From Dipylidium caninum (Eukaryota > Platyhelminthes > Cestoda > Cyclophyllidea > Dipylidiidae), in the NCBI GenBank assembly GCA_017562135.1, contig QEYB01001312.1:1488001-1552000 (forward strand): 64,000 nucleotides of DNA. Reading direction: 5' to 3'. A model generated the notes under the pieces. It ran no database searches. It saw only the letters and a program-made list of their open reading frames with translations, and was not told where the DNA came from. This document shows positions 61,101 through 64,000 of this stretch, one piece after another; the first letter of the stretch is position 1; each line of letters begins with the position of its first letter. A program made the translations under genes and the position numbers.

Positions 61101-64000
61101 CAGGCAGAGCAGTTGCTCACTTGAAAACCTGCATATATTTTTTTTTATGGATTTTATTTTGATCTTTGAGCAACTTCCTCTGTACACCGCTTCATTGAGG
61201 AGATAACGCCGAGAGCCACGAACAGTCCGGTCGTGCGCGGGCAAGACGCAAATTCGGTCCCCGCGTGGACAGGAGACGGCGTCGCCGCTTTGACGTCCCT
61301 CGGGGCAGCCGCGGGTCCCTTGATAGCCTGCGAAAACCAAAAATGTTGCGTCCGGCGGCGGGGGAGACAGAACTTTCCTCCCTGCTGGACAACGCCCATC
61401 GCCTGTCTTGCGTGGGTGGAGAAGTTAAAAAGGCCTTCATCCTGCGAATCAAAAGCACCCGAATTCCACTGCAATTTAGAGCAGGGAGTTTAGCCAACGA
61501 AGTGGACAATCACATTCAGATGAGATCACCGACAGGGTCCTTTGCTATCAACTCTGACATTTTAACCCCCTGCGCAAATTTTTCCCATCATGGGATTTCC
61601 CGAAAGCCCGTCTGGCATGATTGCCTGGTTTGCAAGAGTTAGTGGGAGGCGAATCAACCACCGCAGAGTGCTGCCTCAACGCTCTTGTAATTAACTCTCT
61701 GTGACGTGTTGAAACGGTAATAAAAGCATATGATTATAATGGATGCGCGCTGTCGTTCCCCCGTGCAAAAAGTGGGGAGAGGGGAAAATAAGCCCGCCCG
61801 ACGCGCCCTGGGCAAGTCGACTCCCCGAGATGGCCGGGACAGCCTCACCCCGCCGCCGACGGGGCAGAGCTCGCTCTGCCGACACGATTTCGTCGAGCGC
61901 CGTTCTACAACTGGACTTATTTCTCGAAGAGAACGAGAATATCGCCAGCCTCGCCATATGTGTCAAAAGCAGCCACTCGAGTGGGGCAGACGTGGGGCTA
62001 CGAGGCGGGTTGTCAGGCCCACACACTTGACCGCTCAAAAGCACGGGAAGCCGCACCCTCCTCGCCCGTTAAGGACAGGTGATTTCACCTGGTAGATGCC
62101 CTCAAAGCCACCAGTTTTGTTTGGATGAAGAGGGAATCCTCGCCACCGTGGTCGAAATGCCTCAACCGAGGGGGCGGTGAGATGGGGAGTATAAAAGACT
62201 TGACGAAGATCCCGAGATCTATCCGAGCCCAACGACAACAGTTCTTTTTTGTGGCACACAGCCACAACTGTAACTAATGAAGGCGTGGACTTGTTTTCCT
62301 TCGAGTGTCGGACCCACTATCACCTGCGTGGCACTATTTCCAGTGTCCTACGGCAGGGCAGTCGATTCCAGTAGTCCACAGGTCATTTATTTCAGTCGAG
62401 AGGCTGCATGGTCGGAATCTGTTCCGCATATCAAGAATGATGGGTTTTCCTAGTATGGAAACCACGTGGTGCCATGTTGGAGGGGACAAAGAATTCGTAC
62501 AAGTAGGGCGTGGTTTTGACAGTTTAAAAATAAATGTCGACCACGGCACAATGGGAGAGTGGTGACTTAAAGAAGAGGCTTTAGCCTTCATTGTCACACA
62601 CCATCGGCGTCATCCAGACGAATTTCATCAAGCTGTGGGCCCTCAGGGTTAGCGGCACAGCGCATAGAAGTCGCGGCTTGACTTTACGCATCCTCCTTAG
62701 TTTTCCCTGAAGAGTCCATGAGACGTCTTTGTCCAACCGAAAGCAAACGCGCACTCATCGATGCACTGACGAGTGGTTATGAAGGCTGTCAGGAAGGGAA
62801 GTCGCCGACGCCGAAGGAGCGCGCGCAGAACGGCCACAAGGCGGGCGCGAAGTCCTTTTGACTAAAGTGAAATATAGGCCAAGAACAGCAAGTTCATAAG
62901 GACAAACTAAATAAGTCAGCGTAGAACGGCTATGATGGTGGTCATGTCGTAAATAATGTCACTTCCTGGCTGGAGCGCGAAGAGACTGGGTGGAGGGAGC
63001 AGGCAGCCACGACTCATGCTTCACCGGCCCTTCGTGTCCGCCTCTGCAACTTCTAGGTCGGCTGTATCCTCGAAGGCCGGACACGCACCAGCCTCCGGTC
63101 ATTTTCGAAGACTTTTAACCTTCCTGACGCCAGAGTGGACGCTAGAGGAATCCACAGACGGCGCGACGCCTGTCCGCCGAGGACCAGGTTTTCGGCGGCA
63201 GGGCGAGAGGATGACGGTGGTTATTTCTGCGCCCAGTGTAAGATGCCGAAGTGACGCTTGTAGACCTGTTGACCGTCACGAGCGCCACTTCGCGATGTCG
63301 GAGGGCCCCCCTATGGACCGGCGGGGGGAAGCCGAACTGGTGTGGGCTTCCGCTAGCTCGTAACAGTGCGTCACTCAGCCTACCTTTTCAACCCTCAGGA
63401 AGGCTAGTTAGTGAGAAACATACGAAAGTATTTGAGGTCGGGGGGACGGGGAGAGAAAAACGAAAGTGTTGACTGGGGTCAGCTCCCTTAAGAGCGAGGT
63501 TTTGGCGGGCCAAAGCGGTTCTTGCCCCAGAAACCTGGTATTCCCTCCACGTTGGTAGCAGAATCGGATCCTTCACCGTGACATCGAATTCCTTTCAAGA
63601 AGAAGGTATTCCGAGAATGGATGAGAGGAGATTTGACAGATTTAACGCACAACAGGACGAGGAGGAAAACGTTTTTCCTATTCCTGTCCCAAATTAGAGG
63701 GATGGGGAGAGAGAGCGCCAGCAGCTCCCAAGTCGTAGCTAATTTCCTCCCTCTTTTAAGGGGACCTGCGGTGCGATCGCGCCTCGGCCTAGGGTGCTGA
63801 CCTCTCCCAGATCCGCCTCGCCCGCCCGTCCGCAGGGGGCAGTTCGAAAGACGACGCGCTGATCGCGAGATGCATCTGGCGATAGCGATTAAGTTGAAGA
63901 GGCTTAATTAATAATAACTTTTTACTCTGGCGATTGCAACTACAGCAGGAGGAGATACGATCGGGCGACTAAAAAATTTTCCCTCCAACAGGCAACATCA

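Larger units (their letters stand above)
45934..64000. other. GC-rich region, right part, no supported gene
   Basis: About 18 kb to the right edge without a recognisable exon, tRNA or transposon gene. Long overlapping frames on both strands (for example minus 47601-48290, plus 54129-54749) match no family. AT-rich islands recur: 53117-53127, 59256-59265 and 63904-63915. A frame at 58257-58601 contains a Cys-x-x-Cys pair but lacks the matching histidines of a zinc finger. The region could be intergenic, a regulatory domain, or intronic to a gene whose exons are outside. Confidence 0.4.

Noticed and set aside
1..64000. CRISPR arrays, operons, insertion sequences and prokaryotic signals
   Set aside because: The genes are split by spliceosomal introns and clearly eukaryotic; no spaced direct-repeat array or transposase gene was seen.

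Overview
The window looks like nuclear DNA of a parasitic flatworm, most probably a tapeworm close to Taenia or Echinococcus. Three things point there: split genes with GT-AG introns as short as 30-48 nt beside introns of 1-2 kb; two neighbouring genes for a ~314-residue small heat shock protein with two alpha-crystallin domains, a form I know from taeniid p36 proteins; and protein-coding genes with clear animal orthologues. Species assignment is inference, since no search could be run.

Layout: (1) 1-12.4 kb holds four housekeeping or neuronal genes on alternating strands: a syntaxin-1 t-SNARE (minus, its 3' end off the left edge), an ANKRA2/RFXANK-type ankyrin protein (plus), a Derlin-2-type ERAD channel protein (minus) and the dynactin p25 subunit DCTN5 (plus). 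(2) 12.4-18.2 kb has no gene I can support. (3) 18.2-23.8 kb carries two minus-strand copies of the double-ACD small heat shock protein. Both have five exons of nearly the same lengths. A 638-bp stretch, introns included, is identical between them, while exons 1-2, both promoters and both 3' ends have diverged. (4) 24-26 kb is intergenic and contains a diverged ~80-bp direct repeat. (5) 26.1-30.5 kb is a full MCM2 replicative helicase gene in nine coding exons, with one apparent extra base near its start. (6) From about 31.5 kb to the right edge the base composition becomes clearly GC- and CpG-rich for over 30 kb. Many long open frames occur there on both strands, but I recognise none of them as protein genes. 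Short AT-rich TAATTA-type islands and simple repeats are scattered through it.

The recognised genes do not form one pathway. Several serve protein traffic and quality control (syntaxin exocytosis, dynactin cargo transport, ER-associated degradation, chaperoning), and MCM2 serves DNA replication. Exon boundaries below come from reading splice sites together with remembered family sequences; no alignment program was used.
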